64,000 bases of DNA from Sphingobacteriaceae bacterium (GCA_947453445.1 CANGGP010000007.1:1-64000), one strand, 5' to 3'. Numbered from the stretch's first letter, positions 36,352-44,837 are shown. Made by a program: numbers and translations. Notes: a model not told the origin generated them from the sequence alone.

Positions 36352-37272
36352 TCACTCCGCCCATTGTAATCCCTTTTTTAATAAAGCCAAAGTTTTTTCT
36401 TCAGCTGAATTTTTTTCCGGTTTAAAATCATATTCCCAGCCTGCTGTTTTAGGCAAACTCATCAGTATCGATTCAACACGGCCATTGGTTTCTAAGCCAA
36501 ACTTGGTGCCTTTATCATACACCAAATTAAATTCAACATAACGGCCTCTTCTTAATAGTTGCCATTGTTTGTTTTGCTCGGTGTACATTTTGTTTTTGTT
36601 GCGTGCAATCAATTCACAGTATATAGGCGCAAAGGCTTCTCCAACAGCTTGCCAAAACAAAAAGTTCTTTTCAAAACCCATTTCTTCCCCATCTTTTAAA
36701 CGATCGAAAAATATACCGCCTATGCCGCGGGTTTCTTTGCGGTGTGGAATGTAAAAATAATCATCTGCCCAATTTTTAAATTTTTCATAATAGGCCGCAT
36801 GATGCGCATCACACACTTTTTTTAAGGATTGATGGAAAAATTTAGCGTCTTCTTCAAAAATATAATGCGGGGTTAAATCAATGCCGCCACCCAACCAACG
36901 GGCGCCATCACTGGTTTCAAAATACCGCACATTCATGTGAATAATCGGTACCATTGGGTTTTTGGGGTGAATGACAATCGACACACCGGTGGCAAAAAAT
37001 TGAGGTTTTTCAGTACCCTTGTCCATGGCGCTGTGTGAATTTTCTTTGAACAAAAAATCCGGTGCAACACCCTCCACGGCACTATACAACACACCGCCTT
37101 TTTCAATCACCTGTCCTTCGCGAATAATTTTTGTAATGCCGCCGCCGCCTTCTTCACGGGTCCACTTTTCTTCACCAAAAACCGCGCCGCCATCGGCTTT
37201 TTCAAGCGCAGCGCAAATATTTGCTTGTAATTGCTGCAGCCAAGCCGAAATGTTCGCTGCGTTTATTTCCAT
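36352..37272 (-). CDS. hemF: Oxygen-dependent coproporphyrinogen III oxidase
   Basis: 306 residues. Oxidatively decarboxylates coproporphyrinogen III to protoporphyrinogen IX for haem synthesis, using O2. Hallmarks: the N-terminal GGGGITKIIREGQVIEKGG, HMNVRYFE with SDGARWLGGGIDLTPHY, CDAHHAAYYEKFKNWADDYFYIPHRKE and GRYVEFNLVYDKGTKFGL, all typical of HemF. The length matches the family (about 300). The start overlaps the end of the LysM/PBP gene by 10 bases, so it is co-transcribed with guaA. Its presence indicates an aerobic haem route, which would supply the H-NOX haem. Confidence 0.96.
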   Translation of the reverse strand: MEINAANISAWLQQLQANICAALEKADGGAVFGEEKWTREEGGGGITKIIREGQVIEKGGVLYSAVEGVAPDFLFKENSHSAMDKGTEKPQFFATGVSIVIHPKNPMVPIIHMNVRYFETSDGARWLGGGIDLTPHYIFEEDAKFFHQSLKKVCDAHHAAYYEKFKNWADDYFYIPHRKETRGIGGIFFDRLKDGEEMGFEKNFLFWQAVGEAFAPIYCELIARNKNKMYTEQNKQWQLLRRGRYVEFNLVYDKGTKFGLETNGRVESILMSLPKTAGWEYDFKPEKNSAEEKTLALLKKGLQWAE

Positions 37273-38963
37273 CCTGTTTTCTGAATTTGAAAATTGTTGT
37301 ATTTAAAAATATAAACCCCGCGGTTGTCGAAGCCGGTGCTTAAATCAGGACGTACAAAATTAAAACGCATGTAATTGCCTTCACTTGGGTGGGTATTTAA
37401 ACTGTGAACAAAATCAGGACCAATTTCTTTCAAATTTTTCAGGTAATAAAAGGCATTCTCAAACCCAATAAAATAGTAGTCGCCGGGTACTGTGTTCTGT
37501 AATACTTTATATTCTTCTTTTAATGCGTCAAATTGGTTTACGTTAGTAATGTTGTATTGATGCGGAAAGGTAAACCCTAGTTGATTTAAGTAGGCTTGGT
37601 CAATATTGTCCATACTGCGTAGGCCTTCCCAGCCGCACAAAATCACTTCTTTTTTCTCAGCCATAATGGCCAATTGTGTGGTAAAGTCGGCAATAAATAC
37701 TTCATTGCTGCTTAAGCTCACCACAATGTTGCGGGCATTTGGTTTTAATTGTTCTTTAATTTTGGTGAAATCTCTTATCACCAACAAAGTATCTTTGCTG
37801 TTTTTGTTTCTTAGCTTTATTTTATCGTTGTAATATTTTTTAAAAGCTTGGGCAAATTGAATTTCTTTTTTCTCTTTATCACCCGGCATCATTAAAATAA
37901 TACCCGATTCATTGTTCTTCAGTGAATCCAAGCAATAGTCCGCAAGGCTCTCCAGTAATGTGTATTCCGAAGGATTGGTTTTTGAAACATAAATATTATT
38001 GTACAATATTTTATTGGGTTTGGTTAATGGCGAAACAATTGGCACATGTAATTCCTTCGCTTTTTTAGCCACTGTTTTAAATCCGCCGGCAAACAAAGGA
38101 CCAAAAATCATGTCGAAGTTTTTAAATTTTGGGTCGGCCGCAAATTGCAACAATTTAAGGGAGTCTTTATCATCAATATCAAACACTTGAATGTTTAATT
38201 CAAAATCTTTTGCACGCAATGAATCGCAAGCACGCTTAAAGCCCAAATAAAAATCGTAGGCCAAGGCCGGCACCATTGGGAAATTGACTTTGTTTTTAAC
38301 GGCTTCATTCACATCCATGGCGGTTATTTCATCCAAACGAAAAGGTAGTATTAAAGCAATGGTGTAAGCGCTTTTCTTTGGTTTCGACACAAGCTTAAAG
38401 GCCGACGAATCAATCACATTGGTATTTGGTTTGACTTCCTTTACAGTGTAGTTTGGTTTGTTTTCTCGCACCACCGGCACCGGACTTTTCTTTTTATTTT
38501 TTTCACCCAACACCAGCCATTGACCTTCTTTAATGCCTTGCGCCGCGCTTGGATTAAATTGAATCAATTGTTTGTCGGTGAGTAGAAATTTATTGCAAAT
38601 TGAATACACCGTTTCGCTTTTAAGTACTTTGTGCATGATGTACTTGCTTGTATCGATGTTGTTGTTTGTAGTGTTGGTGCTGCTTGCAACGCTGTTGGGA
38701 ACATTGCTGTTAAAAGGAATTTTAATTTCCTGATAAGCATTGATGCCTTTTTTTAAAATAGGGTTGAGTTGGTAAATGTCGTCGATACTTACCTGATACA
38801 ATTTTGAAATTGCGTATAAACTTTGGCTCTTTTCAATTTTGTGGATATAATACTTCTTACCATCAATGGTTTCAATTTGCGTTGATTTGTTTTGGCCATG
38901 CATGGCTGTAATCAGCACAAATAAAAGTGCGAAGAAAAAATTATGTTTTTTTATTGGCAACAT
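37263..38963 (-). CDS. LysM-repeat protein fused to a periplasmic-binding-protein-like domain
   Basis: 566 residues from the ATG at 38963; the GTG at 38981 would overlap guaA and precede the signal peptide (MLPIKKHNFFFALLFVLITAMHGQ). Order: signal; LysM 1 (about 34-80, YYIHKIEKSQSLYAISKLY); LysM 2 (about 107-155, YIMHKVLKSETVYSICNKF); linker; and a type I periplasmic-binding fold (about 200-560, IALILPFRLDE, FDMIFGPLFAGGFK, VPIVSPLTKPN), as in branched-chain amino-acid receptors. LysM binds peptidoglycan, so this is a wall-tethered ligand-binding or sensing protein. No ABC transporter genes are near. It starts eight bases after the guaA stop. Confidence 0.85.
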   Translation of the reverse strand: MLPIKKHNFFFALLFVLITAMHGQNKSTQIETIDGKKYYIHKIEKSQSLYAISKLYQVSIDDIYQLNPILKKGINAYQEIKIPFNSNVPNSVASSTNTTNNNIDTSKYIMHKVLKSETVYSICNKFLLTDKQLIQFNPSAAQGIKEGQWLVLGEKNKKKSPVPVVRENKPNYTVKEVKPNTNVIDSSAFKLVSKPKKSAYTIALILPFRLDEITAMDVNEAVKNKVNFPMVPALAYDFYLGFKRACDSLRAKDFELNIQVFDIDDKDSLKLLQFAADPKFKNFDMIFGPLFAGGFKTVAKKAKELHVPIVSPLTKPNKILYNNIYVSKTNPSEYTLLESLADYCLDSLKNNESGIILMMPGDKEKKEIQFAQAFKKYYNDKIKLRNKNSKDTLLVIRDFTKIKEQLKPNARNIVVSLSSNEVFIADFTTQLAIMAEKKEVILCGWEGLRSMDNIDQAYLNQLGFTFPHQYNITNVNQFDALKEEYKVLQNTVPGDYYFIGFENAFYYLKNLKEIGPDFVHSLNTHPSEGNYMRFNFVRPDLSTGFDNRGVYIFKYNNFQIQKTGWK

Positions 38964-38971
38964 CCGTGTAG

Positions 38972-40501
38972 TTATTCCCACTCAATGGTAGCGGGAGGTT
39001 TGGAGCTAATATCGTACACAACGCGGTTCACGCCTTTTACTTTATTAATAATTTCATTGCTCATTTTAGCGAGGAATTCATAAGGTAAATGGCACCAATC
39101 GGCCGTCATGCCATCGGTGCTTGATACGGCGCGCAAGGCAACTACGTTTTCGTAAGTTCTTTCATCGCCCATCACCCCAACACTTTGAATTGGTAAGAAA
39201 ATAGCGCCGGCTTGCCATACTTGGTTGTACAAACCGTGTTTTTTTAAACCATCAATAAAAATGGCATCCACATCTTGTAAAATGGCTACTTTTTCGGGCG
39301 TTATATCACCCAAAATACGAATGGCGAGACCGGGACCGGGAAAAGGATGACGATTTAAAATGGCTTCATCCAATCCTAAAGTATGACCAACGCGACGCAC
39401 TTCATCTTTAAACAAACTGCGCAGTGGTTCTACAATTTTTAATTTCATGTAATCGGGTAAGCCGCCTACGTTATGGTGCGATTTAATGGTGGCTGAAGGA
39501 CCTTTCACGCTAACGCTTTCAATCACATCAGGGTATATTGTGCCTTGTGCCAACCAGGTGGCATCTTTAATTAGTTTTGATTCTTCATCAAACACATCAA
39601 TAAAAATTTTACCAATGGCTTTGCGTTTTTTTTCCGGATCACTTTCACCTTTCAGTGCATCGTAAAATTTTTGTTTGGCATCAACGCCTTTTACGTTAAG
39701 GCCCATGTGTTGGTATGAATCGAGTACTTGTTGAAATTCGTTTTTACGAAGCAAACCATTGTCTACAAAAATGCAATGTAAGTTTTTGCCGATGGCTTTG
39801 TGTAATATCATGGCTGCCACGCTACTGTCGACACCGCCGCTGAGGCCGAGTACAACTTTTTCGTCGCCAATTTTATTTTTTAATTCTTGAATGCTGGTTT
39901 CAACAAATGAGTTGGGAGTCCAATCGCCTTTACAACCACAAATATTGAACACAAAGTTTCTCAGCAATTTGGCGCCTTCGGTGCTGTGGTATACTTCGGG
40001 GTGAAATTGAATACCAAAAGTATTTTCGTTTGCCACGCTAAATGCGGCCACTTTTACATCGTGTGTACTGGCAGTAATTTTATAGTTTTCAGGTAATTTT
40101 AAAATGGTATCGGCATGGCTCATCCACACTTGTGAATGGCTCGACAAGTCATTTAAAAGAGGATCTTTATCGTCGACTACTTCCAAATGGGCACGGCCAT
40201 ATTCGCGGCTGTTTGATTTACCAACTTCACCACCAAAAAAATGGGCCAGGTATTGGGCACCGTAACAAACACCTAAAAGGGGCAATTTACCTTTTATTTG
40301 ACTTAAATCAGGTTGCGGCGGATTTTCTTCACGCACGCTGTGTGGACTTCCGGAAAGAATCACACCTTTAATGGCGGCGTTGAGTGTTGGAATTTTGTTG
40401 TATGGGTGGATTTCGCAATAAACGTTTAATTCCCTTAAACGGCGGGCAATTAGCTGTGTGTATTGTGAACCAAAGTCAAGGATTAGAATTTGTTCTTGCA
40501 T
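38972..40501 (-). CDS. guaA: GMP synthase (glutamine-hydrolysing)
   Basis: 509 residues from the ATG at 40501; a TTG at 40510 is an alternative but unneeded. It aminates XMP to GMP. The class I glutamine amidotransferase half (about 1-190) has the nucleophile in [11 protein letters not shown] and the His/Glu pair in [12 protein letters not shown]; the ATP-pyrophosphatase half (about 195-385) has the PP-loop [14 protein letters not shown]; and the C-terminal dimerisation domain ends [12 protein letters not shown], the universal GuaA tail. First gene of a run with the LysM/PBP protein and hemF. Confidence 0.97.
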   Translation of the reverse strand: MQEQILILDFGSQYTQLIARRLRELNVYCEIHPYNKIPTLNAAIKGVILSGSPHSVREENPPQPDLSQIKGKLPLLGVCYGAQYLAHFFGGEVGKSNSREYGRAHLEVVDDKDPLLNDLSSHSQVWMSHADTILKLPENYKITASTHDVKVAAFSVANENTFGIQFHPEVYHSTEGAKLLRNFVFNICGCKGDWTPNSFVETSIQELKNKIGDEKVVLGLSGGVDSSVAAMILHKAIGKNLHCIFVDNGLLRKNEFQQVLDSYQHMGLNVKGVDAKQKFYDALKGESDPEKKRKAIGKIFIDVFDEESKLIKDATWLAQGTIYPDVIESVSVKGPSATIKSHHNVGGLPDYMKLKIVEPLRSLFKDEVRRVGHTLGLDEAILNRHPFPGPGLAIRILGDITPEKVAILQDVDAIFIDGLKKHGLYNQVWQAGAIFLPIQSVGVMGDERTYENVVALRAVSSTDGMTADWCHLPYEFLAKMSNEIINKVKGVNRVVYDISSKPPATIEWE

Positions 40502-40581
40502 AAAGCGCAAAAATACAATTTTATTTGCCCTTTTGGAGGCAATATTCTGTGCTTCACATCATTTAGTTTTTTAATAGATTT

Positions 40582-40611
40582 TTTGTTGGAGTGAAAATAA
40601 TTGTATATTTG
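40582..40611 (+). promoter_or_regulatory. Promoter of tRNA-Pro
   Basis: TTTG (40582-40585), an 18-base spacer and TATATTTG (40604-40611) fit the Bacteroidota -33/-7 consensus. The tRNA begins about 83 bases after the -7 box, leaving a precursor leader of about 75 nt. Confidence 0.6.
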
Positions 40612-40693
40612 CACTCTCAAAAAATACGGGAATGCAAATTTTCGGATTTTGTTTCAGAAAAAGGATACCAATTCTGAATGAAAATGAGACAAT

Positions 40694-40767
40694 CGGGGTG
40701 TAGCGTAGCCCGGTATCGCGCCACATTTGGGATGTGGAGGTCGTCAGTTCGAATCTGGCCACCCCGA
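40694..40767 (+). tRNA. tRNA-Pro (anticodon TGG)
   Basis: 74-nt cloverleaf. The acceptor stem is CGGGGTG at the 5' end against CACCCCG at the 3' end, with discriminator A at 40767. The anticodon arm is CCACA, loop TTTGGGA, TGTGG, giving anticodon TGG (proline). The T arm contains the expected GTTCGAATC. No CCA is encoded, so it is added by enzyme. Preceded by a good promoter and followed by a terminator. Confidence 0.96.
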
Positions 40768-40913
40768 CGAAAAAGAAAAGCCTTGCACGATAGTGCGAGG
40801 TTTTTTTGTTTAGAGCGAGAAAGCGCCCCAAAGGGCGTTTTCGCAGCGATAAACAAAAAAACCGCTCGACGCGCTTTTCGCGCGGCGAAGGCTTTTCTTT
40901 TTCGCTACACCCC
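40768..40913. repeat. Nested palindrome behind tRNA-Pro with an inverted copy of the tRNA 5' end
   Basis: The 17-base block at 40768-40784 (directly after the tRNA) is perfectly inverted at 40888-40904. Inside it, GGTTTTTTTGTTTA (40799-40812) is perfectly inverted at 40850-40863, and a central GC-rich hairpin lies around CGCCC (40824-40828) and GGGCG (40833-40837). Between the outer and inner arms each side has its own unrelated small hairpin. The right end, CGCTACACCCC (40903-40913), is the exact reverse complement of tRNA bases 40695-40705. The whole looks like an inverted, partial second copy of the tRNA edge plus its terminator. Confidence 0.8.
40781..40807 (+). terminator. Terminator of tRNA-Pro
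   Basis: CCTTGCAC (40781-40788), loop GATA, GTGCGAGG (40793-40800) form an 8-bp stem with one T-G pair, followed by seven T. It begins 14 bases after the tRNA 3' end. Confidence 0.8.
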
Positions 40914-40917
40914 CTTT

Positions 40918-41130
40918 CAGATCAGCGCAGCTAATCTGGAAGGTAATAATGTTTGTTGTTCTTTTTTAAGTATACCTTCCAGATCAGCGCAGCTAATCTG
41001 GAAGGCAAGAAATCTAAATCAATTTTATTTGATTTTAGACTTTTCAGTTTATCGCAGCTAATCTGGAAGGTAAATAATTTAAATTATTATTATTTTGTCT
41101 TAGTCTATCCGAATCAGCGCAGCTAATCTA
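40918..41130. repeat. Four spaced copies of a hairpin-forming repeat
   Basis: Units at 40918-40943, 40979-41005, 41045-41070 and 41111-41130 share the core ATCAGCGCAGCTAATCTGG (the third has ATCGCAGCTAATCTGG; the fourth is shortened at the 3' end). Start-to-start distances are about 61-66 bases and the spacers are AT-rich with no similarity to each other. In copy 2, CCTTCCAGAT (40975-40984) pairs perfectly with ATCTGGAAGG (40996-41005) around an 11-base loop, CAGCGCAGCTA. No cas gene is present. Confidence 0.8.
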
Positions 41131-41212
41131 ATTTTATTATTTAGTTTATTTCAGTCCGTATTGAAATTCATTCGCAGATTTGCCGGTTAAAGTTTGAGAT
41201 TTTATGCCGATT

Positions 41213-41371
41213 TCAGCGCCAAGGATGCGAAAGGTTTAGCTCTTTTTTGCGCTTGTCTTTTTGCGCAAAAAAAGCCGAAGCGAAGCGGAGCCTGTAGCAG
41301 CCTGACTCCCGAAGCAGCAAAACAAGTTGAGGGACGAAACGTAGTTTTGCGCTTTCGGGAGGGGCGCCCAT
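41213..41371 (-). repeat. Dispersed structured intergenic element, copy C
   Basis: On the minus strand this begins GGGCGCCCCTCCCG. An 18-base arm (41361-41344) pairs with 41323-41306 with three central mismatches; then come CAGGCTGCTACAGGCTCCGC, a hairpin TTTTTTGCGC/GCGCAAAAAA (41243-41273), and the terminal CTTTCGCATCCTTGG. The block order and the terminal CGCATCC match copy B at 50509-50715. It lies just upstream of the XRE/S24 regulator, in the opposite orientation. Confidence 0.7.
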
Positions 41372-41414
41372 AAAATAAACGTGAATACCACCGTAAAAAA
41401 ACAATTTGCAAATA

Positions 41415-41451
41415 ACTATAAATAGTAGTAATTTTAAACTATAAATTATAG
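41415..41451. promoter_or_regulatory. Operator-like pair of dyads upstream of the XRE/S24 regulator
   Basis: ACTATAAATAGT (41415-41426) is a perfect 12-base palindrome, and CTATAAATTATAG (41439-41451) a perfect 13-base one. Both contain ACTATAAAT, repeated 23 bases apart (about two helical turns), and the second ends two bases before the ATG at 41454. A natural candidate for autorepression by the encoded HTH protein. Confidence 0.6.
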
Positions 41452-41453
41452 CA

Positions 41454-42221
41454 ATGAGTAAAATTTCATCTAACATCCGTTTTTTACGCCAGTTAAAAGG
41501 CTTGTCACAAGAGCAATTGGCCGATGAGTTACAAGTTACGCGTTCGCGTATTGGCGGCTACGAAGAAGCCCGCAACGAACCACCCATTGATTTATTAATC
41601 AGGTTGTCGGAGTTTTTTCACATTGCCATTGATGCTTTGGTGCGTGGTGATTTAAAGAAAACCAATTTGGATGGTTTGATGAAAGTAGGTAAAAACCGCA
41701 TCTTGTTTCCCATTCTGCTCGATCCAGATGGTAACGACATGGTTGAGCTCATTCCTTTAAAAGCTTCGGCCGGTTACCTCAAAGGTTATGCCGATCCCGA
41801 TTACATCGAAAAACTGCCGCAAATGAAATTGCCTTTTTTGCCTACGGGTAAACACCGCGCTTTCCCCATTAAAGGCGATAGTATGCCGCCTATTAAAGAA
41901 GGTTCTTTCGTGATCGGTAAATTTATTGAGCGACTTGAAGACATTAAGATGGGACATACCTATGTGGTGGTAACCAAAGACGATGGTTTATCTTACAAGC
42001 GCGTGATGCAGTACATTAAAAAAGAAGGGGCTTTTGAATTGCATTCCGACAATAAAATGTACCAACCTTATAAGGTAAAAGTGAACGAAATTTTAGAGAT
42101 GTGGGAATACACTTGCTGCATTAACATGAATCAATACGACGATGCCGAACTCAACCTCGATAGCATTATGAATATGCTGCGCGGATTAAAAGTTGAGATT
42201 GCAGGCATTAAAAAACGTTAG
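41454..42221 (+). CDS. XRE-family repressor with S24 (LexA/CI-like) self-cleavage domain
   Basis: 255 residues. An N-terminal XRE helix-turn-helix (about 5-62; LSQEQLADELQVTRSRIGGYE) is followed by a linker and an S24 peptidase-like domain (about 100-215). The candidate autocleavage site is A106-G107 in KASAGYLKGY, the nucleophile S143 in KGDSMPP and the general-base K182 in SYKRV; the site-to-Ser distance of about 36 residues is as in LexA. A C-terminal helix completes it. Such proteins in Bacteroidota act as stress or prophage-type repressors. No phage genes are near. Two palindromes directly upstream could be its own operators. Confidence 0.88.
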   Translation: MSKISSNIRFLRQLKGLSQEQLADELQVTRSRIGGYEEARNEPPIDLLIRLSEFFHIAIDALVRGDLKKTNLDGLMKVGKNRILFPILLDPDGNDMVELIPLKASAGYLKGYADPDYIEKLPQMKLPFLPTGKHRAFPIKGDSMPPIKEGSFVIGKFIERLEDIKMGHTYVVVTKDDGLSYKRVMQYIKKEGAFELHSDNKMYQPYKVKVNEILEMWEYTCCINMNQYDDAELNLDSIMNMLRGLKVEIAGIKKR

Positions 42222-42247
42222 GCAAACGTGAAGCACTAATAAAGGTA

Positions 42248-43054
42248 TTACCAGCCAAAACCTAAAGCATAACCAATGTTTAGGCTTGGTAAAATGCGCA
42301 CACTCAAAAAGTCATCGGCTTTACGGTAAGTTAATTCGTTTTTTAAGGTAACCGGATTTTGAACATTCAAAAAATCATAATGTGTAAACTTAAAGGATTT
42401 TAATCCGAAGTTGATAAAAAACTCGTGCACAAAATTGTTTTTATCGCCCGACACTGAAGTAAAACCAAAGCCCACGCTGAAAGCATTCATTTTAAATTGT
42501 ATGTCGTTTTCGCCATCAACAATATTGCCGTTAATGAGTTGTGGCAATAAATAATCGATTCTTTCTCTGCGGTAATTCATTTCAAAAAAGGCTTCTTCAA
42601 ATGCTGTGCCGCTAAAATAAAGTTTTGCTCCCAAGTGCAACAGGGGAGAACTTCCTAAGTAACTTGCAGTGGCCATAGCATCTTTTGGTTCTAAAGAACT
42701 ACCATCAGAAAAGCGTGATAAACCACTCGCGATAAATGCATTTTGAAAAATATCTTTGCCAAAGGCTTTGCCAATGCCGCCCACACCAACCAAACCCTTG
42801 TACAAAGCTCTTTCATAACAAAAAAATACTTTTTGGCGTGTCAAAAGGGTGGGACAAAATTTCGCTACATTTTTAAATTCAATTTCAATGTAAGAATTTT
42901 CGTCGTAGGCTTTTTTAACCAGGTTGTTAAACATTGAACTGGCATTTGGGGTGTATTTGTCATCAAGTTCATTTTTAGGCAAGGTGATTTGCGCTGAGCC
43001 AAAAGAACAATGAATAACTAAAAGAAGTGCGTATGTGTATCGAATAAGTTTCAT
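42248..43054 (-). CDS. Secreted, probably outer-membrane, protein of unknown function
   Basis: 268 residues with a signal peptide (about 1-22, ending GSAQ). The rest is rich in alternating polar/hydrophobic beta-like segments (MNAFSVGFGFTSVSG, HEFFINFGLKSFKF, VRILPSLNIGYALGFGW) and ends in an aromatic residue (W), as outer-membrane beta-barrels do. No named family is recognised. It starts four bases after the stop of the leftward MORN/trypsin gene would be reached in reverse order: the gene order is trypsin protein first, then this one, consistent with an operon. Confidence 0.65.
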   Translation of the reverse strand: MKLIRYTYALLLVIHCSFGSAQITLPKNELDDKYTPNASSMFNNLVKKAYDENSYIEIEFKNVAKFCPTLLTRQKVFFCYERALYKGLVGVGGIGKAFGKDIFQNAFIASGLSRFSDGSSLEPKDAMATASYLGSSPLLHLGAKLYFSGTAFEEAFFEMNYRRERIDYLLPQLINGNIVDGENDIQFKMNAFSVGFGFTSVSGDKNNFVHEFFINFGLKSFKFTHYDFLNVQNPVTLKNELTYRKADDFLSVRILPSLNIGYALGFGW

Positions 43055-43058
43055 GTGA

Positions 43059-44732
43059 TTATTTCGTTTTTACCAGTACAACATAATTGGTTAATACTTT
43101 TAATTTTTCCTCCAGAGTCAATCCGGTAAGTGAGTTATTGGCAGGTAAATCAATTTTATCGTTTAATAATTCAATCAAATTTTTGATGTAGTTTAATTTA
43201 ATGGCATACGATACATTATCGGCATCGCGATACACAGCGTTAATAACGCCAATTAGTTGCCCACTTTCGTTAAATACCGGCCCGCCACTATTGCCCGGTT
43301 GAACAGGAATAGAAGTTTGAAACGAATTAATGCTTCCGTTGTAACCGGTTTTAGAACTTATTTTACCATCAGTAAACTTGGCTTCTTTGCCCATGCCTGA
43401 TAATGCGTGGGGGTAACCAATGGTAAACACGCTGCCACCCACATCGATGCTGCCATTTTCTTTAAACGCATATTTAATCTCAGGAATAGAAGTAAAGGCT
43501 TCATCTTTAATTTTAAGTATGGCCAAATCATTTTCTTTGTCCTGTAGCACCAATTCGGCTTTGTAATTGAGTTTGCCGGTAGGACCATTTAACTCAACCA
43601 CAAATTTGTTTGAATTATCAATTACGTGGTGATTGGTTAAAATATAACCGGAGGTACTGAAAAGTAAACCCGAACCGGTTGCTTTTACATCTTTATCACT
43701 TGGGGCAGGTTGGTTATTGCCGGAGGCATTGCCACCACCGCCGGTTGAAGAAAAATTCATTTCTTTAATACTGAACTTGTCGACTTTTAATTTCGATTTA
43801 CCGCTCAATACAAATCCAAAATTATTGCCATACAACTTAACGGCATCATCTTTATATTGAATTTCACCATTTACCGAAAAATAAATTTTATCACCGGTAG
43901 ATAATATTTTTAAGGCATTGTTTTGTTTAGGCTGAATAGCCGATACGTACATGGCATCAATATCGGTTGATTTAACCCCTTCGTAAAATGAACCCAAAAA
44001 CATGTTGTGTTTTGAAATCACAAAGAAGTGATAGTTTTGCCAATCTTTAAAACCAAATATGATTCCAACCTTGGCATTTTCACCATTCTCCGAATTATTG
44101 ATGATGGCTTCTATGCTATATTCACTCGATTCAACAGGATGATTGATAAAACGTGAAGTGCCTTCCTTGGTAAGTGAGGATAATTCTAATTCACCGGTAG
44201 CGTTAATGCTGGCGATACTTTTGTCACTTGAATATAGATCCCATTCATTGTAATTGTTTAAGAAATCATCTTCAAATATTTTACTTTTCGAGCCGTCTTC
44301 ATTGTATTCGGTGTAGGTGTTGTCTTTAAGTTTACCGTTTTCAAATTCAAGTTCTTTCCAAATTTTGCCTGATTCGTAATAATAGCTGGAGGTGCCGGTT
44401 TCGATGCCTTTTTCGGTAAAATTGCGTGTTTGTTTTAAGTTGCCGTTTTTGTAAAACCATTGACACATGCCGGCGTACACGTTTTTATTTTCATCTTCCA
44501 TGTCAACGGTTTTTATTTTACCGCGAAAGTAAATTTTGCCGTTGCTGGTGTAAAAACAGCGGTAGTATTGGTCGGTATCACTCTGTTGGCGATAATAATA
44601 CGACATGCTTTCATTGGTGATTTTGCCTGATTTATCAAAAAAGCTTTTTGGATTATCAACCTGTGCAACTAATTGACCTAAAAAGGTGAAAAATAGAAGC
44701 GCGAAAACAATTAATTTTTTATGCAACATCAT
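43059..44732 (-). CDS. Secreted trypsin-like (S1C, HtrA-type) serine protease with MORN-like N-terminus
   Basis: 557 residues from the ATG at 44732 (a second ATG follows at once); the open frame from a TTG at 44777 adds a non-signal stretch. Signal peptide ends GQLVAQ. Next come MORN-like repeats (about 60-140; WFYKNGNLKQTRNF, YYYESGKIWKELEF), then a beta-sandwich region like a LamG/DUF1080 jelly roll (about 155-325), a Gly/Asn-rich linker, and a trypsin fold (about 340-540) with the triad His in ILTNHHVID, Asp in ENDLAILKI and Ser in QPGNSGGPVF. No PDZ domain is seen, unlike DegP. Periplasmic or surface protease, possibly anchored by the MORN part. Confidence 0.87.
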   Translation of the reverse strand: MMLHKKLIVFALLFFTFLGQLVAQVDNPKSFFDKSGKITNESMSYYYRQQSDTDQYYRCFYTSNGKIYFRGKIKTVDMEDENKNVYAGMCQWFYKNGNLKQTRNFTEKGIETGTSSYYYESGKIWKELEFENGKLKDNTYTEYNEDGSKSKIFEDDFLNNYNEWDLYSSDKSIASINATGELELSSLTKEGTSRFINHPVESSEYSIEAIINNSENGENAKVGIIFGFKDWQNYHFFVISKHNMFLGSFYEGVKSTDIDAMYVSAIQPKQNNALKILSTGDKIYFSVNGEIQYKDDAVKLYGNNFGFVLSGKSKLKVDKFSIKEMNFSSTGGGGNASGNNQPAPSDKDVKATGSGLLFSTSGYILTNHHVIDNSNKFVVELNGPTGKLNYKAELVLQDKENDLAILKIKDEAFTSIPEIKYAFKENGSIDVGGSVFTIGYPHALSGMGKEAKFTDGKISSKTGYNGSINSFQTSIPVQPGNSGGPVFNESGQLIGVINAVYRDADNVSYAIKLNYIKNLIELLNDKIDLPANNSLTGLTLEEKLKVLTNYVVLVKTK

Positions 44733-44785
44733 GATACAAATAGAAGAAATAAATATAAGGAAAAACCTGCCTTGCAAACAAAATA

Positions 44786-44818
44786 TTTGTTCAGTGAAGC
44801 CGTTATTTACTATATTTA
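44786..44818 (+). promoter_or_regulatory. Promoter of the 44838 lipoprotein gene
   Basis: TTTG (44786-44789), a 21-base spacer and TATATTTA (44811-44818; one mismatch to TAnnTTTG), 19 bases before the ATG. Confidence 0.5.
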
Positions 44819-44837
44819 AGGGTCAGAAATCTATTTT

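Noticed and set aside
40508-40515. TATTTTTG on the minus strand as the guaA promoter
   Set aside because: It ends only six bases before the ATG, which would make the mRNA leaderless, and no -33 element is seen; a chance match is likelier.
40571-41061. Open frames on both strands over the tRNA-Pro and palindrome
   Set aside because: They run through a clear tRNA gene and inverted repeats, so translation is not expected.
40918-41130. Reading the four spaced hairpin repeats as a CRISPR array
   Set aside because: Only four decaying units, spacers are low-complexity AT-rich and no cas genes are present in the window.
41202-41476. Leftward frames over structured element copy C
   Set aside because: They cover the non-coding element and the operator region of the XRE gene; no coding character.
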